Assembly (NCBI RefSeq): GCF_001042905.1 | Contig: NZ_JYLB01000005.1 | Coordinates: forward strand, 248,001 to 312,000 | Source of the DNA: Pseudomonas lini | GTDB lineage: Bacteria > Pseudomonadota > Gammaproteobacteria > Pseudomonadales > Pseudomonadaceae | Direction of reading: 5' to 3' | DNA length: 64,000 nucleotides | Notes under the pieces: model-generated | What the model was told of the DNA's origin: nothing | What the model saw: only the letters and a program-made list of their open reading frames with translations | The model's database searches: none | Part shown: positions 1 to 7,548 of the stretch, one piece after another | Layout: each line of letters begins with the position of its first letter | How positions within the stretch are numbered: position 1 is the first letter of the stretch | Position numbers and translations under genes: made by a program

Positions 1-1
1 C

Positions 2-784
2 CTGGCCAGCGAACGCAAGATCCTGCGGGTCATCCGTCGTCTTGGCGCCGAGCTGCCGGTCAGCGTGCGCAGCACCTGCCTGGCCGCCCACGCTCTGCCG
101 CCGGAATACGCGGACCGCGCCGACGCTTACATCGATCACATCTGCAGCGAAATGCTTCCGGCGCTGGCGGCCGAAGGGTTGGTGGATGCGGTGGACGCTT
201 TCTGCGAATACCTGGCGTTTTCGCCGGAACAGGTCGAACGGGTTTTCGTCGCCGCGCAGAACCTCGGCTTGCCGGTGAAGCTGCATGCCGAGCAATTGTC
301 GTCGCTGCACGGTTCGAGCCTGGCGGCGCGTTACCACGCCCTGTCTGCCGATCACCTGGAATTCATGACCGAAGACGACGCCATTGCCATGGCCAAATCG
401 GGCACTGTCGCGGTATTGCTGCCCGGCGCGTTCTACTTCCTGCGGGAAACCCAATTGCCGCCGATGGAAGCCCTGCGCAAACACGGCGTAAAAATCGCCA
501 TCGCCAGCGACCTCAATCCCGGCACTTCGCCGGCGTTGTCGTTGCGCTTGATGTTGAACATGGCCTGCACCTGCTTCCGCATGACCCCGGAAGAGGCCCT
601 GGCTGGCGCAACGATTCATGCCGCCACCGCGCTGGGCATGGCCGAGACTCACGGTTCGCTGGAAGCCGGAAAAGTCGCAGACTTCGTCGCCTGGCAGATT
701 GATCGACCGGCCGACCTGTCGTACTGGCTGGGCGGCGACCTGGAAAAACGCGTCGTGCGTCACGGCGTCGAAACGAGCGTTTAG
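2..784 (+). CDS. hutI: Imidazolonepropionase, C-terminal part (5' end outside window)
   Basis: HutI hydrolyses 4-imidazolone-5-propanoate to N-formimino-L-glutamate, the third step of cytoplasmic histidine degradation. The reading frame is open from the first bases, so the N-terminus lies upstream of the window; 260 residues are visible of about 400 in the family. Amidohydrolase features are visible: the metal-binding KLHAEQL stretch, SADHLEFM, and the conserved SDLNPGTSP segment near the active site. The C-terminus LEKRVVRHGVETSV is complete. hutG follows after 10 bp, so the two are co-transcribed. The upstream hut genes and their HutC-controlled promoter are not in view. Confidence 0.95.
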   Translation: MASERKILRVIRRLGAELPVSVRSTCLAAHALPPEYADRADAYIDHICSEMLPALAAEGLVDAVDAFCEYLAFSPEQVERVFVAAQNLGLPVKLHAEQLSSLHGSSLAARYHALSADHLEFMTEDDAIAMAKSGTVAVLLPGAFYFLRETQLPPMEALRKHGVKIAIASDLNPGTSPALSLRLMLNMACTCFRMTPEEALAGATIHAATALGMAETHGSLEAGKVADFVAWQIDRPADLSYWLGGDLEKRVVRHGVETSV

Positions 785-794
785 GAGAGCAGTT

Positions 795-1595
795 GTGGAT
801 AAGGTTCTGAACTTCAAACAAGGCCGCGTGCCGCTGCTGATCAGCATGCCCCACGCCGGTCTGCGCCTGACCCCGGCGGTCGAAGCGGGATTGATTCCCG
901 ACGCGAAAAGCCTGCCGGACACCGATTGGCACATCCCAAGGCTTTACGAATTTGCCGCCGAGCTGGGTGCCAGCACCCTGACGGCCGAGTACTCGCGGTT
1001 TGTCATCGACCTGAACCGGCCTTCCGACGACAAGCCTTTGTATGTCGGCGCCACCACTGGTCTATACCCGGCGACGTTGTTCGACGGTATTCCATTGTTC
1101 CGTGAGGGCATGGAGCCGTCAGCGGCGGAACGAGCGACTTATCTGGAGCAAATCTGGACACCGTACCACCGCACCTTGCAGGAGGAACTGGCACGGCTGA
1201 ATGCCGAATTCGGCTACGCACTGCTATTCGATGCGCACTCGATCCGCTCGATCATCCCGCACCTGTTCGACGGCAAGCTACCGGACTTCAACCTCGGCAC
1301 CTTCAACGGCGCCAGTTGCGATCCACAGTTGGCTACTCAACTGGAAGCGATCTGCGCGAAGCACCTCGATTACAGCCATGTGCTGAACGGTCGCTTCAAG
1401 GGTGGGCACATCACCCGGCATTACGGCAACCCGGTCGAGAACATCCATGCCGTGCAACTGGAGTTGGGTCAGTGCACGTATATGGAAGAGTTTGAACCGT
1501 TCCGCTATCGCCCAGACTTGGCGGCACCGACGCAAGTGGTGCTCAGGGAATTGCTGCAAGGGCTGTTGGCGTGGGGCGCAAAGCACTACGGCTGA
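795..1595 (+). CDS. hutG: N-formylglutamate deformylase
   Basis: Cleaves N-formyl-L-glutamate to formate and glutamate, the last step of the five-step hut pathway used by pseudomonads. The 266-residue product is the usual length for the family (DUF/N-formylglutamate amidohydrolase fold) and carries ISMPHAGL near the N-terminus and VIDLNRPSDD. I chose the GTG start at 795 because GGAG lies 8 bp upstream and the protein then begins just before the conserved PLLISMPHAG. The frame stays open upstream into hutI, but that part overlaps hutI and is not family sequence. Palindromic repeats follow the stop codon. Confidence 0.95.
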   Translation: MDKVLNFKQGRVPLLISMPHAGLRLTPAVEAGLIPDAKSLPDTDWHIPRLYEFAAELGASTLTAEYSRFVIDLNRPSDDKPLYVGATTGLYPATLFDGIPLFREGMEPSAAERATYLEQIWTPYHRTLQEELARLNAEFGYALLFDAHSIRSIIPHLFDGKLPDFNLGTFNGASCDPQLATQLEAICAKHLDYSHVLNGRFKGGHITRHYGNPVENIHAVQLELGQCTYMEEFEPFRYRPDLAAPTQVVLRELLQGLLAWGAKHYG

Positions 1596-1608
1596 CTGAT
1601 CGCTGACT

Positions 1609-1710
1609 GATCGTTCCCACGCTCCGCGTGGGAATGCAGCCCGTGACGCTCCGCGTCACTGGACGCAGAGCGTCCCTTGAGGCATTCCCACGCGGAGCGT
1701 GGGAACGATC
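1609..1710. repeat. Palindromic repeat doublet, GTTCCCACGC family
   Basis: GATCGTTCCCACGCTCCGCG at the left end is repeated in inverted orientation at the right end (1682-1710). Each arm is itself a hairpin (CCCACGC/GCGTGGG). The interior holds further small hairpins (GTGACGC/GCGTCAC at 1643-1659 and GGACGC/GCGTCC). The same family occurs at 20388-20497. Its position just after hutG suggests it acts as a transcript end or an mRNA-stabilising element. Confidence 0.85.
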
Positions 1711-1846
1711 GACACTGGAACTGTCGCCACCGTGCAAAACACGGTCGCCACAGTTCACTTTTACCCTCTCGACGCTGCGTAATGTTCTGGGCACGGTGCA
1801 CGAAGACACCGGCCCTGACAATAATCTGCCGCACGAGACTCTCCCG

Positions 1847-2794
1847 ATGAAAAGACTGTTCACCCGCTGTCTCTCAACCCTCTGCGGCACTGCTCTTCTG
1901 AGCACCAGCGTTTTCGCCAACGACCCCGCTTCCTGCAAGACCGTACGCATGGGCGTGGTCAACTGGACCGACGTCATCGCCACCAGCGGCATGGCTGACG
2001 TGTTGCTCAACGGCCTCGGCTACGAAAGCAAACAAACCAGCGCTGTGCAGCAAATCATCTTCGCCGGCATCCGCGACAAACGCCTCGATATCTTCCTCGG
2101 TTACTGGAAACCGGCGATGGACAAAAACATCGCGCCGTTCGTGGCAGCCAACCAGGTGAAGGTCATGGACAAACCGAGCCTGGCCGACGCCCAGGCGACG
2201 CTCGCCGTGCCTGACTACGTGGCTGCCGCCGGCCTGAAAACCTTCGCCGACATCGCAAGATTCAAGGACCGGCTCGGCGGCAAGATCTACGGCATCGAGC
2301 CGGGCAGCGGCGCCAACACCACCATCAAAACCATGATCGAGACCAATCACTTTGGCTTGAAGGACTTCAAACTGATCGAGTCCGGTGAGGCCGGCATGCT
2401 TGCCGCCGTTCAGCGGGCGGTCAATCGCAAGGAGTTCGTGGTGTTCGTCGGCTGGACCCCGCATCCAATGAACATCAACATGAACATCGCCTACCTGACC
2501 GGCAGCGAAGACGTCTATGGTCCGAACGAAGGCGCGGCGACCGTTTCCACCGTGACCGCGCCGGACTATGCCGAACGCTGTCCGAACGTGAATCGCTTGC
2601 TGGAAAACCTGACTTTCACCGCCGCCCAGGAAAGTCAGTTGATGGTGCCGATCATGGAGCGCAAGACGCCGCAGGATGTCGCCAGACAATGGCTGCGTGA
2701 TCATCCCGAAGATCTTCAGCGTTGGCTGGCAGGTGTCAGCAGTTTTGATGGCAAGGAGGGTGTGGCAACCGTTCAGGCCAGTTTGAAAAACTGA
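1847..2794 (+). CDS. Choline-type ABC transporter substrate-binding protein (orphan)
   Basis: Periplasmic binding protein of the OpuAC/ChoX family for quaternary ammonium compounds. The 315-residue product begins with an apparent signal peptide (MKRLFTRCLS, cleavage near SVFA-ND). Aromatic residues W40, W87, Y124 and W203 sit in contexts (VVNWTD, LGYWKP, VPDYV, VGWTPHP) matching the aromatic box that holds choline in characterised ChoX proteins. The ATG at 1847 is chosen because it starts the signal peptide; the frame upstream is repeat sequence. No permease or ATPase gene lies beside it. Pseudomonads are known to use orphan binding proteins such as CaiX and BetX with one shared CbcWV core, and this may be one of them. 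Choline or a related ligand is an inference. Confidence 0.85.
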   Translation: MKRLFTRCLSTLCGTALLSTSVFANDPASCKTVRMGVVNWTDVIATSGMADVLLNGLGYESKQTSAVQQIIFAGIRDKRLDIFLGYWKPAMDKNIAPFVAANQVKVMDKPSLADAQATLAVPDYVAAAGLKTFADIARFKDRLGGKIYGIEPGSGANTTIKTMIETNHFGLKDFKLIESGEAGMLAAVQRAVNRKEFVVFVGWTPHPMNINMNIAYLTGSEDVYGPNEGAATVSTVTAPDYAERCPNVNRLLENLTFTAAQESQLMVPIMERKTPQDVARQWLRDHPEDLQRWLAGVSSFDGKEGVATVQASLKN

Positions 2795-2833
2795 GTGGTC
2801 GAAAGATATCACTGTGGCGAGGGGGGCGCAGAA

Positions 2834-2927
2834 CCTGTGGGAGCGTGGCTTGCCCGCGAAGAACGATGACGCGTAATACCTGAAAAACCGCGGTGCATTC
2901 TTCGCGGGCAAGCCACGCTCCCACAGG
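2834..2927. repeat. REP doublet (inverted pair)
   Basis: CCTGTGGGAGCGTGGCTTGC followed by CCGCGAA is repeated in inverse orientation at the right end (TTCGCGGG through CCCACAGG). This is the common Pseudomonas intergenic palindromic repeat. It lies between the binding-protein gene and the esterase gene. Confidence 0.85.
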
Positions 2928-2979
2928 ATTTGCGTCGTTCAAATTTTTTGACTTCCTCTATTTGGCTGGCTGCAGGCTC

Positions 2980-3900
2980 ATGGCTCCTTATCCACTCTCT
3001 GAACACATGGCGGCTTTCGTCGAGAAAACCCTCAGCTTCAACAGCACCGACAGCAGCCTCACCGGCCTGCGTCAGGCCTACAGCGAGATGTGCCGGGCAT
3101 TTACCCCGCCGTCTCCCGCTATGCTTGAGGTGGTCGATTTCGAGTTGGCAGGCGTGGCCGTACGCTCCTGGCAACCGCCGGTCACGCCGCCGACCAACGG
3201 TTGGCCGTGCATCATGTACCTGCACGGCGGCGGTTGGGTGGTGGGGGATCTGGATTCCCACGCCTTCATCTGCGCCGAACTGGCGTCGGTGCTCGGTGTG
3301 CTGGTGATCGCCGTCGATTATCGGCTGGCACCGGAGCATCCGTTTCCGGCGGCGTTCGATGACTGCCTGAGTGTCTGGCGCGCGTTGCGCAAGGGACCGT
3401 TTCAGCTCGACCCTGCGCGCACCCTGGTGGCGGGCGACAGCGCTGGCGGCAATCTCGCCGCTGCGTTGTGCCTCGCTCTGCGTGATGCCGGCGAGCCAAT
3501 ACCATGCGCGCAAGTTTTGATCTATCCGGGACTGGGCGGCGATCACCGATTGCCGTCGCGCAGCGAATGCGCCGATGCACCATTGCTCAGCAGCAGCGAT
3601 CTGGATTGTTATCACGCGTTGTATTTAGGCGGAACCCGACAACCGGGTGCCTATGCGATGCCCTTGCTCGCCGACGATTTCAGCGGTCTGCCACCGGCGT
3701 TGATCGCCGTGGCGCAGTTCGACCCGCTGCGCGATGACGGCGTGCTTTACGCCGAGCGACTCAACGCCGCAGGCGTGAGCGCAACGCTTTATCACGGGGA
3801 AGGGCTGGTTCACGGCTGTTTGCGGGCGCGGGGGCAGGTCGCCGAAGTCGACCGACTCTATGAAACCCTGCTCGGCTATTTGGCTGAGACGACGGGCTGA
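2980..3900 (+). CDS. Alpha/beta hydrolase, HSL-family esterase/lipase
   Basis: A serine carboxylesterase of the hormone-sensitive-lipase family (alpha/beta-hydrolase 3). The 306-residue product has the oxyanion-hole motif HGGG (82-85), the nucleophile motif GDSAGG with S154, an aspartate in QFDPLRD (D248) and the catalytic histidine in GLVHG (H278), so the triad is complete. No signal peptide is seen, which points to a cytoplasmic enzyme acting on short-chain esters. The start is ATG 2980; an in-frame ATG at 3007 is an alternative. The natural substrate cannot be told from sequence or neighbours. Confidence 0.85.
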   Translation: MAPYPLSEHMAAFVEKTLSFNSTDSSLTGLRQAYSEMCRAFTPPSPAMLEVVDFELAGVAVRSWQPPVTPPTNGWPCIMYLHGGGWVVGDLDSHAFICAELASVLGVLVIAVDYRLAPEHPFPAAFDDCLSVWRALRKGPFQLDPARTLVAGDSAGGNLAAALCLALRDAGEPIPCAQVLIYPGLGGDHRLPSRSECADAPLLSSSDLDCYHALYLGGTRQPGAYAMPLLADDFSGLPPALIAVAQFDPLRDDGVLYAERLNAAGVSATLYHGEGLVHGCLRARGQVAEVDRLYETLLGYLAETTG

Positions 3901-4015
3901 CAAACTCTGACGCTGCAAGGGGCATGCTCATTGAAGTAATTCGGGTTTATGATGCCGGACGGCAGAATAATAGAAGTCCCCCCAGGGATGACCTCGACCC
4001 CTTACGGAGCGCGCA

Positions 4016-4987
4016 ATGCAGACTTTGTACCCGCAGATCAAACCCCACGCCCGGCACGATCTGGCTGTCGATAAAACCCACACGCTGTATGTCGACGAAA
4101 GCGGTTCGCCGGAAGGTTTGCCGGTGGTGTTCATCCACGGCGGCCCTGGCGCCGGGTGTGATGCCCAGAGCCGTCGGTATTTCGATCCGAACCTGTATCG
4201 CATTGTCACCTTCGACCAGCGTGGTTGCGGTCGCTCCACGCCCCACGCCAGCCTGGAAAACAACACCACCTGGGATCTGGTCGCCGACCTCGAGCGGATT
4301 CGCAAGCACTTGGGCATCGACAAATGGGTGCTGTTCGGCGGCTCCTGGGGTTCGACCCTGGCCCTGGCCTACGCGCAAACCCATCCGGAGCGCGTGCACG
4401 GTTTGATTCTGCGCGGGATTTTTCTTTGCCGTCCCCAGGAAATCGAGTGGTTCTACCAGTGTGGCGCCAGTCGCCTGTTTCCCGATTACTGGCAGGACTA
4501 CATCGCGCCGATCCCGCAGGATGAACGCCACGACTTGCTCTCGGCGTTCCACAAGCGGCTGGTCGGCAACGATCAGATCGCCCAGATGCACGCGGCCAAA
4601 GCCTGGTCCATGTGGGAAGGCCGCACCGCCACCCTGCGACCGAATCCGCTGGTGGTCGACCGCTTCTCCGAGCCTCAGCGTGCGTTGTCCATCGCCCGTA
4701 TCGAGTGCCACTACTTCACCAACAATGCTTTCCTGGAGCCGAACCAACTGATTCGTGACATGGCCAAGATCGCCCACCTGCCCGGCGTCATCGTCCATGG
4801 TCGTTATGACGTGATCTGTCCGTTGGACAACGCCTGGGAACTGCATCAGGCCTGGCCGAACAGCGAATTGCAGGTGATTCGCGACGCCGGCCATGCGGCG
4901 TCCGAATCGGGCATCACCGATGCCTTGGTACGTGCCGCTGATCTGATGGCCCGTCGTATGCTCAACTTGTCGCCTGACGAAGCATGA
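4016..4987 (+). CDS. pip: Proline iminopeptidase
   Basis: Removes N-terminal proline from peptides (peptidase family S33, cytoplasmic). The 323 residues are the usual length. HGGPG (41-45), the nucleophile in FGGSWGST (S110), D265 in HGRYDVICP and H293 in RDAGHA make up the catalytic apparatus. The upstream ACGGAG at 4003-4008 serves as ribosome binding site. Its last four bases overlap the start of dtd (ATGA), so translation of the two is coupled, an arrangement conserved in Pseudomonas. Confidence 0.95.
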   Translation: MQTLYPQIKPHARHDLAVDKTHTLYVDESGSPEGLPVVFIHGGPGAGCDAQSRRYFDPNLYRIVTFDQRGCGRSTPHASLENNTTWDLVADLERIRKHLGIDKWVLFGGSWGSTLALAYAQTHPERVHGLILRGIFLCRPQEIEWFYQCGASRLFPDYWQDYIAPIPQDERHDLLSAFHKRLVGNDQIAQMHAAKAWSMWEGRTATLRPNPLVVDRFSEPQRALSIARIECHYFTNNAFLEPNQLIRDMAKIAHLPGVIVHGRYDVICPLDNAWELHQAWPNSELQVIRDAGHAASESGITDALVRAADLMARRMLNLSPDEA

Positions 4988-5421
4988 AGGGCTTGCTGCA
5001 ACGCGTGCGTGGCGCGCGAGTCGAGGTTGCGGGAGAGGTGGTTGGCGCGATAGATCAGGGGTTGCTGGTGCTGGTGGCGGTCGAGCCCGACGATACTCGG
5101 ACCAGCGCCGACAAACTTCTGCATAAACTGCTTAACTATCGAGTATTCAGTGACGCCGAGGGCAAGATGAATTTGTCCTTGGCGGACGTAGGCGGCGGGT
5201 TGCTGCTGGTCTCGCAGTTCACCCTGGCCGCCGACACCAAAAACGGGTTGCGCCCCAGTTTTTCGACTGCGGCTCCTCCTGCTTTGGGCGAGGAGCTGTT
5301 CGACTATCTATTGGGCAAAGCGAAACAGGTGCATGGCACTGTGGCATCAGGTAGATTCGGCGCGGATATGCAGGTGCATCTGGTCAATGATGGCCCGGTA
5401 ACCTTCCTGTTACAGACGTGA
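4984..5421 (+). CDS. dtd: D-aminoacyl-tRNA deacylase
   Basis: Hydrolyses D-amino acids mischarged on tRNA, and also removes glycine from tRNA-Ala, as a proofreading enzyme. The 145-residue product carries both family signatures: SQFTL (77-81) and the cis-Gly-Pro motif NDGPVT (135-140). The ATG overlaps the stop of pip by four bases. A long region without a conventional gene follows, leading to opgG. Confidence 0.96.
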   Translation: MKGLLQRVRGARVEVAGEVVGAIDQGLLVLVAVEPDDTRTSADKLLHKLLNYRVFSDAEGKMNLSLADVGGGLLLVSQFTLAADTKNGLRPSFSTAAPPALGEELFDYLLGKAKQVHGTVASGRFGADMQVHLVNDGPVTFLLQT

Positions 5422-5742
5422 AAGCGCTTGAAACATCTTTTTAAGTGCATTTCGACTGAAAACGGGGGCTTTTCCCGATAAATACTTGGTTCCCCCTGAT
5501 GCGTTGTAACGCGGCCTACTAGATAATCGCGCGCTACGGGGATCAGCGTTCGTTGGTCCGTTTTGACTTAGGTAGAGACTTGTCCGAGACCTGTTGGGGA
5601 ATCATTTTGCCCCATAGGAGTCGGAACAATGCTCGCCAACTTGGCAAGAGTCGTTCGCAGGGTCGGTTTTTTTCCACCGCACACCGTGCTGGCACTTTAA
5701 CTGGCCGTTGGTTTTTTGATCTGTTTTCGGCGAGGGTTGCTC
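5422..5742 (+). other. dtd-opgG intergenic region and opgG leader
   Basis: These 321 bases have no conventional gene. They contain a GC hairpin near 5463-5478 (CGGGGGC...CCCG) just after dtd, a possible -10 element GATAAT at 5522-5527 without a convincing -35, a small hairpin TGGGG/CCCCA at 5595-5614, and a well-signalled 23-codon ORF at 5629-5700. A T-rich run (GGTTTTTTG) follows the small ORF at about 5710-5717. The layout suggests a long opgG leader with some post-transcriptional control. Confidence 0.5.
5629..5700 (+). CDS. Possible 23-residue leader peptide upstream of opgG
   Basis: An ATG at 5629 is preceded by AGGAG at 5616-5620, an ideal spacing of 8 bases and stronger than the signal before opgG itself. 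The ORF ends with TAA at 5698-5700, 42 bases before the opgG GTG. The peptide starts MLANLARVVRR and ends PHTVLAL, with an FFPP stretch between. It is too short to judge by codon bias. The good ribosome site and the position in a long leader make a translated upstream ORF plausible; a chance ORF is the alternative. Confidence 0.35.
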   Translation: MLANLARVVRRVGFFPPHTVLAL

Positions 5743-7548
5743 GTGATTGTTAGTCCCTGTAATGCACCAAAATTGTCTGCCAAACGGTTTCGAAGCGCTC
5801 TGGTAGCAGGCTCTGCACTGCTCTGCCTGTTCAGCGCCGGCCAACTTTGGGCATTCAATCTGGATGACGTATCGGTCAAGGCAAAAGAGCTGGCCGGGCA
5901 AAAATACGAAGCCCCGCGCAGTAACCTGCCGAATGAATTTCGCGAGATGAAATTCGCGGACTATCAAAAAATTCGGTTCCTCACGGAAAAAGCCGAATGG
6001 GCGAACCAGAAAACCCCCTTCAAGCTGTCGTTCTATCACCAGGGTATGCATTTCGATACGCCGGTGAAAATCAACGAAATCACGGCCAACACCGTCGAAG
6101 AGATCAAATACGACCCAAGTCGTTTCGACTTCGGGGATGTGAAGTTCGATCCTAAAGCCACCGAACAACTGGGTTATGCCGGTTTCCGTGTGCTGTATCC
6201 AATCAACAAGGCCGACAAGCAAGACGAAATCATGACCATGCTCGGCGCGAGTTATTTCCGCGTCATCGGCAAGGGGCAGACCTACGGGCTGTCCGCTCGC
6301 GGCATGGCCATTGATACCGCGCTGCCATCCGGCGAAGAGTTCCCGCGCTTCACCGAGTTCTGGATTCAACAGCCCAAGCCGGGCGACAAGCACCTGGTGA
6401 TCTTCGCCCTGCTGGATTCGCCACGTGCCACAGGTGCCTATCGCCTGACCGTGCGTCCGGGCAGCGACACGGTTGTCGACGTCAAGGCCAAGATGTTCCT
6501 GCGTGACAAAGTCACCAAGCTTGGCGTTGCGCCGCTGACCAGCATGTTCCTGTTCGGCGCCAACCAGCCGTCGAAAGTGCTGAACTACCGTCGCGAACTG
6601 CACGATTCCAGCGGCCTGTCGATCCATGCCGGCAACGGCGAATGGATCTGGCGCCCACTGAACAATCCGAAACACCTGTCCGTGAGCAACTTCTCGATCG
6701 AGAACCCGCGCGGTTTTGGCTTGCTGCAACGTGGCCGTGACTTCAGTCACTACGAAGACCTCGATGACCGCTACGACAAGCGCCCAAGTGCCTGGATCGA
6801 ACCGAAAGGCGATTGGGGCAAAGGCTCCGTCGATCTGGTAGAGATTCCTACGGCCGACGAAACCAACGACAATATCGTCGCTTTCTGGAGCCCGGAAAAA
6901 CTGCCTGAGCCTGGCCAGTCCCTGGACGTTGCCTACCGCATGCACTGGACCCTTGACGAAGCCTCCCTGCATTCGCCGGACAGCGCCTGGGTTCAACAGA
7001 CCCTGCGTTCCACGGGTGACGTCAAGCAGTCGAACCTGATTCGTCAGCCGGACGGCAGCGTGGCCTATCTGGTGGATTTCGAAGGCCCGTCCCTGCAAGT
7101 CCTGCCGGAAGATGCCGAAGTGCGCAGCCAGGTGAGCGTTGGCGACAACGCGGAACTGGTCGAGAACAGCGTCCGTTACAACCCTGAAACCAAGGGCTGG
7201 CGCCTGACTTTGCGGATGAAGATCAAGGATCCGGGCAAGGCCACCGAAATGCGCGCAGCGCTGGTCAAGAACATCTCGCCTGCCGAGGCGCTCAAGACCG
7301 CGGCGCCAGCGTCCACTTCTTCCGTTGCCAAGGCCGACAAGATCGCCGCCCGCCAGCAAGAGAAGAAGGACAAGGAAGCCAAGCAGACTGAAGCACAAGC
7401 CCAGCAAGTCAAGGATACCAAGGACAAGGACAACAAAGACGCCAAGCAGCCTGTCGCTGCCGAAGCGGCCCCAGCCACAACGGAATCGGCACCGACTGAA
7501 CAAGTCCTGACCGAGACCTGGAGCTATCAGTTGCCCGCCGATGAGTAA
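5743..7548 (+). CDS. opgG: Glucan biosynthesis protein G (periplasmic)
   Basis: Periplasmic protein needed to make osmoregulated periplasmic glucans, working on the beta-1,2-glucan backbone made by OpgH. The 601-residue product has a signal peptide (hydrophobic ALVAGSALLCLF, cleavage near LWA-FN) and the OpgG/MdoG beta-sandwich sequence throughout. The GTG at 5743 has GAGG seven bases before it and gives VIVSPCNAPK; an upstream start at 5716 lacks such a signal. Residues about 520-588 are a Lys/Gln/Ala-rich low-complexity stretch placed before the conserved end TETWSYQLPADE. It overlaps opgH by eight bases. Confidence 0.95.
   Translation: MIVSPCNAPKLSAKRFRSALVAGSALLCLFSAGQLWAFNLDDVSVKAKELAGQKYEAPRSNLPNEFREMKFADYQKIRFLTEKAEWANQKTPFKLSFYHQGMHFDTPVKINEITANTVEEIKYDPSRFDFGDVKFDPKATEQLGYAGFRVLYPINKADKQDEIMTMLGASYFRVIGKGQTYGLSARGMAIDTALPSGEEFPRFTEFWIQQPKPGDKHLVIFALLDSPRATGAYRLTVRPGSDTVVDVKAKMFLRDKVTKLGVAPLTSMFLFGANQPSKVLNYRRELHDSSGLSIHAGNGEWIWRPLNNPKHLSVSNFSIENPRGFGLLQRGRDFSHYEDLDDRYDKRPSAWIEPKGDWGKGSVDLVEIPTADETNDNIVAFWSPEKLPEPGQSLDVAYRMHWTLDEASLHSPDSAWVQQTLRSTGDVKQSNLIRQPDGSVAYLVDFEGPSLQVLPEDAEVRSQVSVGDNAELVENSVRYNPETKGWRLTLRMKIKDPGKATEMRAALVKNISPAEALKTAAPASTSSVAKADKIAARQQEKKDKEAKQTEAQAQQVKDTKDKDNKDAKQPVAAEAAPATTESAPTEQVLTETWSYQLPADE

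Noticed and set aside
1874..2911. 345-codon minus-strand open frame over the choline-type binding protein gene
   Set aside because: It is a shadow of the plus-strand gene, with no recognisable motifs or ribosome site; the plus-strand product has a signal peptide and binding-site residues.
5553..5753. 66-codon ORF in the opgG leader, starting TTG
   Set aside because: It has no good ribosome site, overlaps the opgG start, and is in a different frame from the better-signalled small ORF at 5629.
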